A stretch of 64,000 bases of DNA from Amaranthus tricolor (GCF_026212465.1 NC_080056.1:17734726-17798725); one strand, 5' to 3'; shown: positions 47,496-60,714, counted from the first letter of the stretch. Notes: generated by a model from the sequence alone, not told the origin. Translations and numbers: made by a program.

Positions 47496-48869
47496 TTATT
47501 TCACATGATCTAATAAAGAAGCTGCATTATCGTGGCGCATACTTTCCATACTACTATCATCCATTGAACCATCGTTAATCTCTCCGTCAATATCTGCAGA
47601 ATTATGTGTCTTGTCCAACAACCCCGTCTTCTTAAATTTTGGGATTATAATTAGGGTATGCATCACATGTATCAAATTCTATATCTTCTAGTGCATGTAT
47701 TCTAATGCAGTTATTCATGGGTATTGTTGCCGCTACAATTTTCTTTTGAGTTTCAATAGGAAAGCTTGGCATTATTGACAATACACTCCATCTTTTCTTC
47801 TATACTCCAAATGTTCGCTCAATGAAGTTTCTTAATGAAGAATGTGAATAATTAAAAAGTTCATAATATCCAGTTGGAGGTTGTGTTGAACGACAAAAAT
47901 CGAGAATGTGATATTGCTCACCTTTAAAAGGGGCCAAATACCCTTTCATATTAAGATAACCTGCATCGACAATGTAATATTTACCTATAATAAAATTGAC
48001 ATTATATGATTCAAAAAACTGTAAAAAATTTAGATTCACATTTATACACATATAAAGATAATGTACCTTTCGGTGGATACGAAAAAGCTTTGTTAGGATC
48101 TTCAACATCATTCTTAAGCACACGATTATCATGTATAGATCCAGGCCATCCAGCAAAAAAATATGTAAATAGCATGTCAAAATCACAAATAGGAAAAATA
48201 TTTTTCGTCGAATACCCTTTTTATCTATGTAAGGGATTTTCTCTTTGCATGAAACTACACATAGGATATGTATATACCATCAATGGCACTAATGCATTTC
48301 TTGAAATGTGACCAATATTTATAATTATCACGAATCTTAGACTAGACCTTCCTAAATTTAAGATCAGTAGGTCTCACAATATCTCTAGAAATTCTTGTCA
48401 TCGCCTCAAGAACTTCATTAAATTTTCTACTTATTGTCTCACTAGAATGCTTGAATCTATTTTGTATATTACAGTTAGATTGAAATTGGACACATAAATA
48501 TACAAAAATTCCTAGTGCTTCTTCAGCTTGCATATTCCTTGTAGACTTTTAGCCATATAATTGTCTTCCAATAATTTAGCGACTTTGAAAGACATGAGCT
48601 TTCATTTGCAATATTCTATAACTTTCACTAGGGGTAAAGAACACTTCTTGCAACCATTGCCTACAAGAGCATAATGAACTTCTAGGGATATTTTTATTCA
48701 AATATTTAAGATAATATTTGATAAGTATGGTTACCCCTAAAGCAGCATATAACATCATTTGTTTAACTTTTAATAGTTTTTGGTGTACCATATTCTCATA
48801 CTCTTTGTCATCAGATGACTCATCTATCATGTCATTGTTGTCACTTTCAACATCCCCCACATCCAGCAA
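47496..48869 (-). pseudogene. PIF/Harbinger transposase (HARBI1-like nuclease), decayed
   Basis: Runs from about MLDVGDVESDNNDMIDESSD (48869) to a stop at 47496 after SMRHDNAASLLDHVK. Family motifs in order: SSLCSCRQWLQEVFFT, LGIFVYLC, ISAIDGIYI, FTYFFAGWPGS.HD.RV near 48120-48190, the DDE_4 block YYIVDAGYLNMKGYLAPFKG and YELFNYSHSSLRNFIERTFG. At least four frame changes split it. No terminal repeats or partner Myb-like ORF were found. It would have been a cut-and-paste transposase with a TWA target. Confidence 0.85.
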
Positions 48870-49650
48870 GACCCAAGCCTAACAAATCAAAAATAGACCG
48901 GCAATGCCCATCAACAGCAGCATAGACAATCACCAACATGCCACAACAACATCCACTCAAATTCTAACAACATAGACCACCCTTAACCTGAAAAAACTCA
49001 GCCAAACAACCACAAGGCATACCTACAAAGCAAAACCAAAAGAAAACCAAACCCTACAACCCACGACCACCCGGCAAAAGACAGGCCAACATTAAAACAA
49101 AATAAAGCATCCCAACAAACATGGCCTCCAAAACAACCATCCAGCCCCTCACACCAACCCAACTAGCAGCCCCAGAACCAGCAGCAAACAACACATCTGA
49201 ACAAGACATGCAACCTCTAGACACACAAAAATACAAAACACCATCCACACCCTACAACACCACCCTCACACAACACAAATCATAATCATACACACCAAAC
49301 ACACTTACCAAAAGACACCAACATTAACATACAGAGCAAAAAGAAGCACAAGAAGCAAAAACTAAACTGATACCAAACCACAACACAACCTATACCATAA
49401 AAATATACCACCCACAACACAACCCCCACACAACAACAAAACTAAAACAACCTTACAAACACACAAACCATAAGAACACCCAGTACTAACATGCGGAACA
49501 AAAACAACCAACCACAATACAAACACAATCACAAAGCAAGAACAAAAACAACCAAACATAGAACAACATCCCAACGGAATCCAAACCCCCAAAAAACATA
49601 GACATGATAATTTAATGACCCGAACAACACCTATCATATAAGGGAAAAAG
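48870..49650 (-). mobile_element. Presumed 3' region of the minus-strand LINE
   Basis: Strikingly A/C-rich on the plus strand (so G/T-rich in the LINE sense), with many CAACA and ACAAC words. No domain was recognised. It lies between the LINE ORF2 end and the Harbinger remnant, so it is probably the LINE 3' UTR. No poly-A tail is visible at the Harbinger junction. Confidence 0.4.
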
Positions 49651-52600
49651 TCATAGCCCACATTTTATGTACTACATCATGTCTAGCATGACCCGATCCA
49701 CCCTATTAATCTTTCACCCAAACACTATAATGTATTTTCATCATCAAAACCATATGCTCCCGTGAAGGAACCACCTGTTAAAATTTCACTTTGTTGATCT
49801 CAAACCAAATACTCCAGACAACACAAAACACAATCGTATTCCACCATCCAACAAAAGATTTCCTATGAAGAGGCCCCTGCCAACCCCCAATCACACTCAG
49901 CAAATCCCCTTGTAGAACCCTCTTAATGACCTACCAATCCAGAACATTCATCCAAACGGACCACGAAAAAGAACAAGTGAGCAAGATATGATTATTAGTC
50001 TCTATTTCTACACCACAAAATGGGAAAAAAGCTTGAGTATGGTCTCTAATCCCAAACCCAGACAAAATGCTAACTAAGCCCGCGGAGGAGCCATATTATT
50101 CCAAATAAATTTAGAAATATAGCTAGGCAAAATCAATACACGCCTTTCCCCAAGCTTAGCAAACAAACTCTTTGTAGAAAAAACAGCATCGGGAGACCAA
50201 CGCCAAGATACTAAATCACCACCAAACCCACCTCCCTTGCATCCTGGACCCCATTTGTAGAATTGTGTACGTTTTATGAAAAGAGAGAAAACGAAGACCC
50301 AAAATAACAGACACCAACGGCACAGGTGCACACCAAACATCATTACGAAAACGGAATTTATCCACTATTCCCAGTTTAGGAACCACACCAACACGAACCT
50401 AAGCACGAACTAAGGACATATCCACATTAAATTTAACCAACTACGCCCACAACCTATTCTTTGCATGGTTAAACGCATCCCCTTACGCCATAGCACCGTT
50501 AATATGATGAACAAATACTACAATTTGTTTCCACAAAGGTGATCGTCATTGAAAAATCTCCACCACTAACGTAACAAGAGGGCCAAATTTTTATGCTATA
50601 AATTCTCAACACCCAGACCCTCTAAGTCCTTTGGAAGCTTCATAGAGGACCATTTGACCATAGCCATGGACTTTTTGCGAACAATTGCCTTAGGCATCCT
50701 AAACATACCCTTATAATATATATATCAAAAGGCTATTCAACACACTCTTGATGAGAGTTAGTTTTCCCTTGAAGTTTCTATCGAATCTTAGCCACCATCA
50801 GTTTCCAAGCCTTAAGTCGATTCATAATTTTCCTGATGGGAATACCAAGATATATAAACGTACAACTTTGATGTTTACAACCAACTTCAGATGCACAGTC
50901 AGCAACCCATTGATGATCCTTATGTTGCCATGAAATAATATTGAATTTTCGATAGTTGAGTTTTAAACCCGACATAACACTAAACACATCTAAGATGCGA
51001 AAGTAATTCCTAAGAACAATCTCATTCCGAGGTTGAAAAATTAACGTATCATCCGCAGACTAAAGACGCTTAATCTTTACCTTTGCTTTCCCTACCTCAA
51101 CTACCGCAATCAATCCTTGGGATTCAGCATTCCTAAAAAGACTAACCAACGCTTTACTCACTATAATAAACAAATACAGTGATAGGGGATCACCTTGTTT
51201 AAGGTCCTTTTCCATATGGAATGGCTGCAATGGAGAACCATTTAGAAGAATCGACATTGATGTCGTTGTAACACACATCATAATCCATCTAATCCACCTC
51301 CTCCCAAAAGCCATTTTGCACAGGACCTGTCTTAACAAGGACCACTTCACCGAGTCATAAGCTCTTTGGAAAGCCAACTTAAGTAGAACACCATAATTTC
51401 CTTCTCAACTTCAACCATTGAATGACCTCACTGGCAACTTAAACCCATCCAGTATTTATCTCCCATTATGAAAACAACCCTAAGTCTCGTGGAAAACAAC
51501 TTAGACATAATCTTTTATAAAGCTCGCACCATACTAATGGGTCTAAAATCATCCATCGACATAGGCTGGATGATTTTTGGGATCAAAGCAGCCCATGTCA
51601 TATTGATAGCTTGTGGAACTTTCCCGCTCCTCATAACGTCACACACAAAAGAAAAAAAATATATCAAGTTTAACTTCATCCAACATTTTCCTATAAAATT
51701 TAAAATTAAAACCATTTAAACGTAGGGCTTTATGAACTCCACAAGCCCAAATCGCAGCCTTTACTTCCTTTGCTGAACCTCCAGCCCACTTTCTTGGATG
51801 AAGGAGATTTTATATAGATCTCCCATTTCCAGATCCACGTCCAAAGAATTCTCTTGGATAAAACTATCAATAAAATGTTCCCTAATATTTTGCTTCAAAT
51901 TAGACACCCCATAGACTGCTACCCCATTAATCCTTAAGGATTTTAACTTATTTCATCTTTACTACCACATGGTAAGAGTATGAAAGAACTTTGTAATTAG
52001 GTCCTTCTACCTAAAATTAATTGTCCTAGCCTTTTGTCGCTAAAAACTTTCCCTCCTAGCCATCTATAGAAATAAACACTCCTGCAAGGCCTTAAGATGA
52101 GCATATTCCACTACATCTAGGTTCCCTAGTTCCCTGATCTTTTATAGATCGTGTATCACCACCTCCTACATACCCACCTTCCCATCTTAATCATTAAAAT
52201 GTACTGTACTCCATTTGGTAATTAGCTTCTTAAGGACTGGTAGCTTAACATGCAAAGGAATTTTCGAAATATTCCTCCATTCCTCACATATTAGCTTTGA
52301 AAACCAGGTGAGTAAACCAAGCATCATAACACCTAAAGGGTTTTGGGCCCCAATCCAAGGCATATTTGAGTTGCACTAAAATCGGGTTGTGATCCGAAAA
52401 GATTCGCTTTAAACTCAATAGAGTAATGTCCGGGAACCATCGAACCCATTCCCCATTACAAAGACCTCTATATATTCTGCTCTTTAGGTTATTCCTGCAC
52501 CAAGTAGACTCACTTCCCTTTAGTAGTAGGTCAACAAGGCTCATGTCACTAATCTATATTCTGAAATCCTCCATACCCTGTGACACCCTTTGGCTTCCCG

Positions 52601-53060
52601 ACCACTCGTGCAACTCTAAAACCTTATTAAAATCTCCTAGCAATATTACTAGTGTCTAGATAGAGTCAATTTGGTTTTTCAACTCCTCATAAACAATTAA
52701 AAATTTACGGTAATCATTCGAATTATATACTATACCAAAACAACATTCAAAATCATGCTTAGATAACCTTCCTATGACCACATTCCAACTAATGCTTATA
52801 ATCCTATTCGTAGCCATAAAGACACCAATGTCCCAAATAATAATGATACCCGCTCAGGACCCGGGACTGCAAGCGACTCACACCAATCAAAATCATCATT
52901 TGCCAAAATAATGCGTAGTTTGTTACTAAAAGACTGCTTATGTTTAGTTTACACTATCCCAGAAAAGAAACTGCATTTGGTGTAATAATCCTCCTAATTA
53001 TAGGTAATTTTTTACTAACCCTAATCCCCTTAATATTCCATGTGAGTAAATTTATAAAAG
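49650..53060 (-). pseudogene. LINE (L1-like) ORF2: endonuclease, reverse transcriptase, zf-RVT; decayed
   Basis: Minus-strand pieces in the right order. The N-terminus INLLTWNIKGIRVSKKL is near 53040. Endonuclease follows, with an LLGDFNKVLE motif near 52640 and FSDHNPILV at about 52390. Reverse transcriptase has FQRAYDSVKWSLLRQVLCKM and LKQGDPLSLYLF at 51180-51370, then LKLNYRK and YLGIPI (50778-50987). The C-terminal zf-RVT-like domain is WRWSPDAVFSTKSLF and FIWNNMAP (50074-50343), followed by NH..L.C.FSWSVW near 49930. The frame is broken many times. LINE ORF2 nicks DNA and reverse-transcribes its RNA. It appears to belong to another family than the LINE at 1.9-3.8 kb. Confidence 0.85.
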
Positions 53061-53804
53061 CATAAATATTTACACCATAAAACAAAAAGGAAAGAACATA
53101 GTTAACACAAAACAAAACATACTTATCCTGACGGCTAACGCTCTTGCGCCTCCACAACTGTATAGGCGTCGTAACTCCGATAACACCCCATTCTCATCAT
53201 TCGATAATGCATCTAGTTGTTGTGCCATCTTAGTTCCAACCCCCGATACCCCATCAGAACACCCGACCACCAACTATGCCATCTTCATTTTACCCCTCTT
53301 TCGAAGAGTGCTCATGAAGATTGCCCCTTGCACTACACACCTATATTCGAACTAGTCTGAATGTCCTTACACCCACTATCTGTGTTCCAACTATTTCTTT
53401 CTGCGGCCCAAATAAAATCTCTAAAGTTCTCCTCCCAAGAGCTGACCGGGACTGTTCTATAGCTATGATAAGATTCGCTTCCACATTTGCCTTAGCATGA
53501 CATCCAAATTATTCTTCCATATTGCAAAAAGCATAGTCTGTCCAATACCATGCCAGACAAAGCACATCATTTTTTACACCCTCCCCCTTTACCTCAGAGC
53601 CCTCATCAACTAAACCTTGTTCACCATAAATCTAATTAGACCGATGCCACACAAGGAGACTATCATCCTTCTCCATACTCCACCCTATATGGATACCCTC
53701 TTCCCCTGACTCCTGCCGCATTTGAGTATCCCTTACACTTGAATTTCCATTGACCACAGCTTCCGGCCCCTACTCTTTGACCCATTTCTCATATCCATCA
53801 CCCA
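53061..53804 (-). pseudogene. LINE ORF1 C-terminal remnant
   Basis: Immediately upstream (in the minus sense) of LINE ORF2. The only coherent piece is about 53170-53273 (GVGTKMAQQLDALSNDENGV), resembling the end of plant LINE ORF1 proteins. The rest is broken by stops. The copia element at 53805 interrupts it, so the LINE 5' part, if present, lies beyond the right edge of the window. Confidence 0.5.
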
Positions 53805-55029
53805 TGTTGGCTCTTAAGGTTTTGATGATGACTTCACTTTTAAATAAACAAACATATTTTAGAGATTGTTTTGTAGGTAAAAATCCGATTGTGTTAATCG
53901 TTGATAAAGCCTATGACTTGGTTCGTGGAAGTTGTACATGTCTCAAATATCCAAGAAGTTGGACAATTGCTTTAGAAGTCAGTTTACTGTTCCTAGAGTT
54001 AAAGTCCTGACGAAAGTTGTAGATGGAGACAGTGCGCTGTTCCCCACGATACAGGTCTGGAGAAGACATTGACTGGAAGTTACGAAAATTACGTTTTCTG
54101 TTTTTGGTTAATGTAAAAGGTTAAAAGTTTAATTAGTTGCTTAATTAAGTTAATTTATTAATTGGCAAAAAGTTTTTTTGAACGCCTAAAAATATGGAGA
54201 AGACTTATTCCTCACTTTGAATTAGTCTCCTATAAATTCGGACACCCAAGAGATTTATTCTCTACTTTGAACAAGTCTCCCATAATTTAGGATCTTCCTA
54301 GTGACTCATGTTCTATTAACCGTACAAGAGAACCGCAGTCATTTTCCACCTCTACCCTCAATAACTTCCCAATTTTCTTTGGGAGCAAGTAAGTAAATGG
54401 AAGTCATGGGGTGAGTGCACTACATGGAAATCGTGGGGTGAGTACACTGATGGTTGTTCCCTTTATAAACGAGGGAAGCTACGCTAAACCGATATCCATC
54501 TAAGAGAGTCCTTAAGGTGAGATCAAAATAAGAAAAATATTTTGTTCATGAATTTGCCAATTAATTCATTATATTTTTCTTGAGCAACTACTTAATTTTA
54601 ATCTTCTTTAGAATTGGCCTTGTAAGGGTAATTGAGTGTTATTGTTGTAATTAGACTTAAGGGAAGTCTAAGGGAATAGAGAAGCGTGAGAAGAGAAAGA
54701 GCAGGAGAAAAGAAGAGAAGAGAAATAGGCCTAGAGTAGAGAAGCTTCAAATGAAGCATATTTGTTTTATGTAATTGTAATTGATTGCCTAAAACGTAGT
54801 GAGAATTTTGAAATCCTGGGGGGTCGTGGTTTTTCCTTCTTATTAGGCCAATAAGTTTTCCACGTAAAATCTTTGTCTCCTTTTATTATTTTTCTTTTCG
54901 TTTTGAGTTTAAGTTTTGTTCTTTACTTGATACAATTCCGCAAAAATTAGAGGCAAAAATCTTAAACCTAAATACACAACAATTCACCCCCCCTCTTGTT
55001 GCATTCGATCATCTATTAGCATTCCTACA
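53805..55029 (+). repeat. 5' LTR of the copia element, 1225 bp
   Basis: Starts TGTTGGCTCTTAAGG, ends TTAGCATTCCTACA (TG...CA). A TATA-like box TTTATAAAC at 54462-54470 marks the likely promoter. TGAAGCATATTTGTTTTATG near 54755 is U3/R/U5 filler of unclear role. It matches 63216-64000 at all but 4 of 785 positions. A C-run (CACCCCCCCTCTTG) lies about 50 bp before the end. Confidence 0.96.
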
Positions 55030-55031
55030 AT

Positions 55032-55043
55032 TGGTATCAGAGC
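55032..55043 (+). promoter_or_regulatory. Primer binding site (initiator tRNA-Met)
   Basis: TGGTATCAGAGC lies 2 bp after the LTR end. It is the standard complement of the 3' end of plant initiator tRNA-Met used by copia elements for minus-strand priming. Confidence 0.93.
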
Positions 55044-55098
55044 TCTGTTCCTCATTTAATCAGGAAACCCTGAGAGCAGTATCCTGTTCCCTGGCAAG

Positions 55099-56925
55099 AT
55101 GTTGAAGATGAACGAACGCATGGAAGAAGGGTACTCTACGCAAAGGCCACAAATGTTCGATGGGAAATTTTATACCTACTGGAAAAATAGGATGGAAATC
55201 TTCATAAAGGCCAAAAACTATCAAGTTTGGAGAGTCATTGAAATTGGAGACTTTGAGGTGACGACCATCAACTCGAACAATGAAGCTGTTCCAAAACCAA
55301 TCACTGAATATGAAAAGGAAGATTTTCAAAAGATGGAGATGAACGCTCTTGCTATTAAATTACTTCACTGTGGACTTGGTCCTAATGAGCACAATCGTAT
55401 TATGGGTTGCAAAACTGCCAAGCAGATTTGGGACCTGCTAGAAGTTACCCATGAAGGTACCAGCGAAGTGAAGCGCTCCAAGATTGACCTCCTAATGTCC
55501 AAATATGAAAGGTTTGTTATGGAACCTAGAGAGAACATTCAAGAGATGTTCACCAGGTTCACAAATATCACGAATGAATTGGTCTCTCTTGGTAAGATCA
55601 TTCTCGTTGATGAACAAGTTAGGAAAATACTTAGGAGTCTTCCTCAAGACGAACGCTGGAGAGCTAAGGTCACAGCCATTCAGGAATCGAAAGATTTCAC
55701 CAAGTTTAATTTGGAAGAGTTGGCTGGTTCCCTCATGATTTATGAATTGCATTTGGGAACAGCTGACAGTTTTCGTAATAAAGGACTGGCTCTGGCAGCG
55801 GATGATAGTGAAGAGTCAGACGCTGGTGAAGAGGAAGCTGCTATGTTGGCACGTAAATTCAAAAAATTCTTCATGAACAGTAGATATAGAAACCAAAGAA
55901 ACAAAAAAGAAAAGGGAACTGCTAACTTGAAGACAAATTTTGAATGCCACAAGTGTGGGAGCACTGATCACTTCATCAAGGATTGCCCTCAATGGAAAAA
56001 TGAGAAGGGCAAGGAAAAAGCAAGAGAAGTTGGAAGACAATATAAGAAGGGATACTTCAAAACTGATTTTAGAAAGGCAATGATTGCAGCTTGGGGTGAT
56101 ACGGAGAGCGAGGCTGAGACAGAAGCTCCAGTGGAAGAAGAAACATCAAACCTATGCCTCATGGCATCTCATCACAGCAAGGATGAAGAGTCCAAAGAAA
56201 AAGAGGTAATGTCTTATAACTCACTTCCCAAACATCCATCTAAACTCAGTAAGAATAAATTAATTAAGTTGCTCTTGGAGACACAAGAGAAATTAGATAA
56301 AAAGAATATCAAGTGTCTCCAAATCGAGAAAGACCTCAACTCAAACAAGGATCATGTGTCCTACCTAAATTCATTTAGAATAGATGTACAAAGCAGATTT
56401 TTTTATTTGCTAGATCAGAATATTGTTTTGAAAGAGACAATTGAAAAATTGAAACAGGAATTTATTTTTCTTAATATTGAAATAAATCAAAATAAATTGT
56501 TAGAATTAAGTAAAGATGTAAACAATATATCTAATCACATGGTTAGCACTGAATTTCAAAAGTTGAAATCAAAATTAGAATCCTATGAAATAGAAAATGA
56601 ATATTTGAAAAATAAAATAAACTCAAGAGGAAAAGGGAAAATAAATGAAATTCCCAAATGGATTCTAGAAGCTAAAACAAAGAGTAAAGAGGGTCTAGGT
56701 TATGATAAAAATAATAAAAAGAAAAAGGTCTATGTTGATCTCCCTAGTAGTAAAACCTGTTCCTTTTGTGGCAAAACTGGACACCTGAAAAATAAATGTG
56801 TAAAAAGGGAACAGCACATCAAAGAAAATAAAAATTATGTCGAACGCATATGGATTAAGAAATGTGATTCAAGTATTATCGACAGGGAACCCAAGGATGA
56901 CTGGGTTCCTGTACCTAACCACTAA
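55099..56925 (+). CDS. Copia gag polyprotein, 608 aa
   Basis: Structural protein that packages element RNA. The ATG at 55099 is 55 bp after the primer site. Residues about 12-250 form the copia gag domain (FDGKFYTYWKNRMEIFIKAK; KQIWDLLEVTHEGTSEVKRS; ILRSLPQDERWRAKVTAIQE). A first CCHC knuckle, CHKCGSTDHFIKDC, is at about 282-295. A Lys/Glu-rich, Asn-rich region likely to form coiled coils spans about 380-520. A second knuckle, CSFCGKTGHLKNKC, is at about 553-566. The end is KDDWVPVPNH then TAA at 56923. Two knuckles separated by a long helical region are typical of SIRE-type gag. The frame is intact and continues after the TAA directly into pol in the same frame. Confidence 0.93.
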   Translation: MLKMNERMEEGYSTQRPQMFDGKFYTYWKNRMEIFIKAKNYQVWRVIEIGDFEVTTINSNNEAVPKPITEYEKEDFQKMEMNALAIKLLHCGLGPNEHNRIMGCKTAKQIWDLLEVTHEGTSEVKRSKIDLLMSKYERFVMEPRENIQEMFTRFTNITNELVSLGKIILVDEQVRKILRSLPQDERWRAKVTAIQESKDFTKFNLEELAGSLMIYELHLGTADSFRNKGLALAADDSEESDAGEEEAAMLARKFKKFFMNSRYRNQRNKKEKGTANLKTNFECHKCGSTDHFIKDCPQWKNEKGKEKAREVGRQYKKGYFKTDFRKAMIAAWGDTESEAETEAPVEEETSNLCLMASHHSKDEESKEKEVMSYNSLPKHPSKLSKNKLIKLLLETQEKLDKKNIKCLQIEKDLNSNKDHVSYLNSFRIDVQSRFFYLLDQNIVLKETIEKLKQEFIFLNIEINQNKLLELSKDVNNISNHMVSTEFQKLKSKLESYEIENEYLKNKINSRGKGKINEIPKWILEAKTKSKEGLGYDKNNKKKKVYVDLPSSKTCSFCGKTGHLKNKCVKREQHIKENKNYVERIWIKKCDSSIIDREPKDDWVPVPNH

Positions 56926-59900
56926 GTTGCTTTGCAGGTTCAAGTGAGGGGGAACAACTCATGGTATCTCGACAGTGGGTGTTCCAAGCACATGACGGGT
57001 GACAAATCTAAATTTCTCTCACTTGAAACATATGATGGGGGAACTGTAACCTTCGGTGATAATATGAAGGGTGAGATAATCGCCAAAGGAAAGGTTGGAA
57101 GGTCAAGTTCCCATGCCATTGACAATGTATTTTAAGTCGAGAATTTAAAACACAATCTTTTAAGTATTTCTCAATTTTGTGACAAAGGTAACTCTGTTAA
57201 GTTTACTTCTGAACGATGCATAATTTCTAGGAACAACACAGGAGACCCTGTGCTAGAGGGAATCAGAAAAGGGAACACTTATGTTGTGGACCTGGACACT
57301 GTTCCCAAAACCAGTCTAACATGTTTAAGCGTTATAGAAGAAGACCCACTGCTTTGGCACAAGCGTCTATGTCATGCTAGCTATTCATTGATTAACACCT
57401 TAAGATCAAAAGATTTAGAAAGAGGATTACCAGCAATAAAATTCCTCAAAAATGAAATTTGTGATCCTTGTGCTAAAGGAAAACATGTGCGGTCATCCTT
57501 TAAATCAAAGTATCTGGTGACTACCTCTAGACCATTAGAATTAATTCATATGGATCTATGTGGACCTATGAGAATACAAAGCCGCAGTGGCAAAAGATAT
57601 GTGTTTGTCATAGTTGATGACTATAGTAGATTTACCTGGACTATATGTTTAGTAAGCAAAGATGAAGCTTTTGATGAGTTTGTTTCTTTTGCTAACAAAA
57701 CTCAAAAATCTACCAACAATCTAATTGTTCACATAAGATCAGATCATGGCAAAGAATTTGAAAATTCAAACTTTATGAATTATTGCAATGAACATGGTAT
57801 AAATCATAATTTTTCCGCTCCTAGAACACCACAACAAAATGGAGTGGTAGAAAGGAAAAATAAAACCCTAGAAGAAATGGCTAGAACTATGTTGATTGCT
57901 AGTGGTCTACCTAGAAATTTTTGGGCCGAAGCCGTTAATACTGCATGCTATATTTTGAATCGTGTGTTAATAAGACCAATCACTTCTAAGACACCCTATG
58001 AATTGCTCAAAGGTGTCAAACCCAATATTTCCTATTTTCGTGTGTTTGGATTCAAATGTTTTGTTCATGTGAATGGAAAACGAAATATAGGTAAATTTGA
58101 TGAAAGAAGTGATGAAGCAGTGTTTCTTGGTTATTCATCACATAGCAAAGCTTACAGAGTATACAATAAGAGAACAATGTGCGTAGAGGAATCTATTCAC
58201 ATAATTTTTGATAAAACTAACTTTTCAACAAGTGAACAGGAAACAAATAATATTAAAATAGGTCTTGCAAATTTAGAAGATGATGATGAAGGAGTCAAAA
58301 TGCAAGATCTAGGAACAGCAGGTGAACAGCCAATACAAGAAGAGGCAAGAGAAACCGACCAAATTCAGGAACTGCCAGCACAACAGGACCAGCAGACTGT
58401 TCCCAATCCAGCTGTTCCCGCAGATGACCAAGATGATCCAGTAGCTGAACAAAATGCAAATCAAGATGCTGAATCAGAACATGCTACTGTTCCCTCCAGA
58501 GAATTTGTGCCTAAACCTTGGAAATACCAAAGTTATCATCCTCTTGATCTGATTATAAGTGATATGAATAAGGGAACACAAACCAGATCTCAACTGAGAA
58601 ACTTTTGTGCACACTTTGCGTTCCTATCATCACTTGAACCCAAAAATCACGAAGAAGCTCTAAAGGATTCCGAATGGATAGTAGCCATGCAAGATGAATT
58701 AAATGAATTTGAAAGAAATAAGGTATGGCACTTAGAACCCAAACCAAAAGGCAAGAAGGTAATTGGTTTGAAATGGGTATTTCGGAATAAGCGAGATGAG
58801 CATGCAATAATTGTAAGAAACAAGGCAAGACTCGTGGTCAAAGGGTACAATCAACAAGAAGGTATTGATTACACTGAGACATTTGCACCGGTAGCAAGGT
58901 TAGAGGCTATTAGAATTTTAATTTCTTTTGCTGCTTTTATGAACTTTAAGTTATATCAAATGGATGTGAAATGTGCTTTCTTAAATGGATTTCTTGATGA
59001 AGAAGTGTTTGTTGAAAAACCTCCTGGTTTTGAGAATGCCTCTTGTCTTGATCATGTCTACAAGCTTGATAAAGCTCTTTATAGGTTGAAACAAGCTCCA
59101 AGGCAATGGTATGAAAGACTATCAAAGTTTTTGATTCGAAATGACTTTGTAAGAGGGAAAATTGATAAGACCTTATTCTTTAAGTACAAAGGTTATGATA
59201 TTTTAGTTGTTCAAATTTATGTTGATGATATTATTTTCGGTTCGACCAATGATCTGTTATGTAAAGAATTTGCCAACCTTATGGGCACAGAATTTGAAAT
59301 GAGCATGATGGGAGAATTAAATTTCTTCCTTGGTTTGCAAATTAAACAAACTGAAAATGGTATTTTTATTCATCAACAAAAATACATAAAATAACTTCTT
59401 AAGAAGTATGGGCTAAACAATGCTAAAACCAACCATACACCCATGGCTACAAATGTTAGATTAGATGAAGACCTAAAAGGAACTAACATAGATCAAACAA
59501 TGTATCGAGGCATGATAGGTTCCTTATTATATCTAACTGCAAGTAGACCCGATATTTCATTTAGTGTTGGTTTATGTGCTAGATTTCAGTCCAACCCCAA
59601 AGAATCACATCTCACAGCAGTAAAACGAATTTTAAGATATTTGAAGGGAACAGACGACTTGTCCCTATTTTATCCTAAAAGTGATGTTTATGATTTAAAA
59701 GGCTTTAGTGATGCAGATTATGCAGGTGATCTAGTTAATAGAAAATGCACGTCAGGTATGGTACAATTTCTTGGCTCATGTTTAGTTTCATGGAGTTCTA
59801 AGAAACAAAACACGGTTGTATTATCCATAGCCGAAGCTGAATACGTAGCAGCAGCAGCTTGCTGTTCCCAAATGCTTTGGATAAAACAGCAACTAAGAGA

Positions 59901-60162
59901 TTTTGGTATTAAAGTTGAATGTATTCCTATCTACTGTGATAATACCAGTGCCATATGTATATCTAAAGATCCAGTGCATCATTCACGAGCTAAACATATA
60001 CATATTAGAAATCATTTTCTTAAGGATAATGTAGAACATAAAAATATTGTATTAAAGCATGTCAATACTAATGAACAAGTTGCAGATATTCTGACCAAAC
60101 CGCTTCCAAGGGAACAATATGAAAAGATGAGATTGGAACTTGGTATGATCAAGCTCCGCTAA
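56926..60162 (+). pseudogene. Copia pol (protease, integrase, reverse transcriptase, RNase H) with in-frame stops
   Basis: Same frame as gag. Protease-like SWYLDSGCSKHMTGD lies near 56960-57000. The GAG-pre-integrase HHCC finger [13 protein letters not shown] with CDPCAKGKH is at about 57350-57485. The integrase core has [31 protein letters not shown] and [20 protein letters not shown] (57540-57880). The Pro/Gln/Asp-rich linker spans 58260-58500. RT has [20 protein letters not shown] and the YVDD active site at 59218-59229. RNase H has GFSDADYAGD, AEAEYVAAA, YCDNTSAICISKDPVHHSRA and ADILTKPLP, ending at 60162. Two TAA codons interrupt conserved positions: 57133, before [14 protein letters not shown], and 59392, after HQQKYIK. 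No frameshift is seen. It would need readthrough or complementation to work. Confidence 0.93.
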
Positions 60163-60714
60163 AGTTGGTTGCATAAAATTCCCAATGAAGCATCATGAAA
60201 AAAAGAGGGTCAAGAATCAACCTCAATATTTTGATTGAGAATAAATTATTGCATGGATCAGGTAAACACGTAATAAAGTTTGTACTATGAACATTCTCTT
60301 GTTTGCATGTTGTTAATTTGATCAGACCAAAGCAATATGTTCGTTATTTTCTTTATAATATTTCATAATATCATAATTCATTTTTTTTAATTACTTTATT
60401 TTAATTTCGTATTTTATTTTTTGATATCATAAATTATATTATCATATTGTTTGAAAAATGTTTAGCCATTTTAATCTTAAATAAATAAAAATTTTAAGGG
60501 AAACGGTTTAATCTAAAATTAAATCCCAACTCCACTCAATCCTTCCATATCAAAAGTCATGATGAATGGCATTGATGAGATGGGACGTGAGGTAACCGTC
60601 AGCCATCTTTAAAAAGGCCCTAACACATCAAATCACTCAAACTATCTTCATCCCTTCTCAAAACCGTCTCAAGAAACCGTCCTTCTTCTTCTCTCAACCT
60701 TTCAAAATTCAAAC
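60163..60714 (+). other. Spacer between pol and ORF3
   Basis: About 550 bp, AT-rich, non-coding. It likely contains the leader of an ORF3 transcript: a CCTTCTCAAAACCGTCTC pyrimidine-rich stretch just precedes the ORF3 ATG. Confidence 0.4.
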
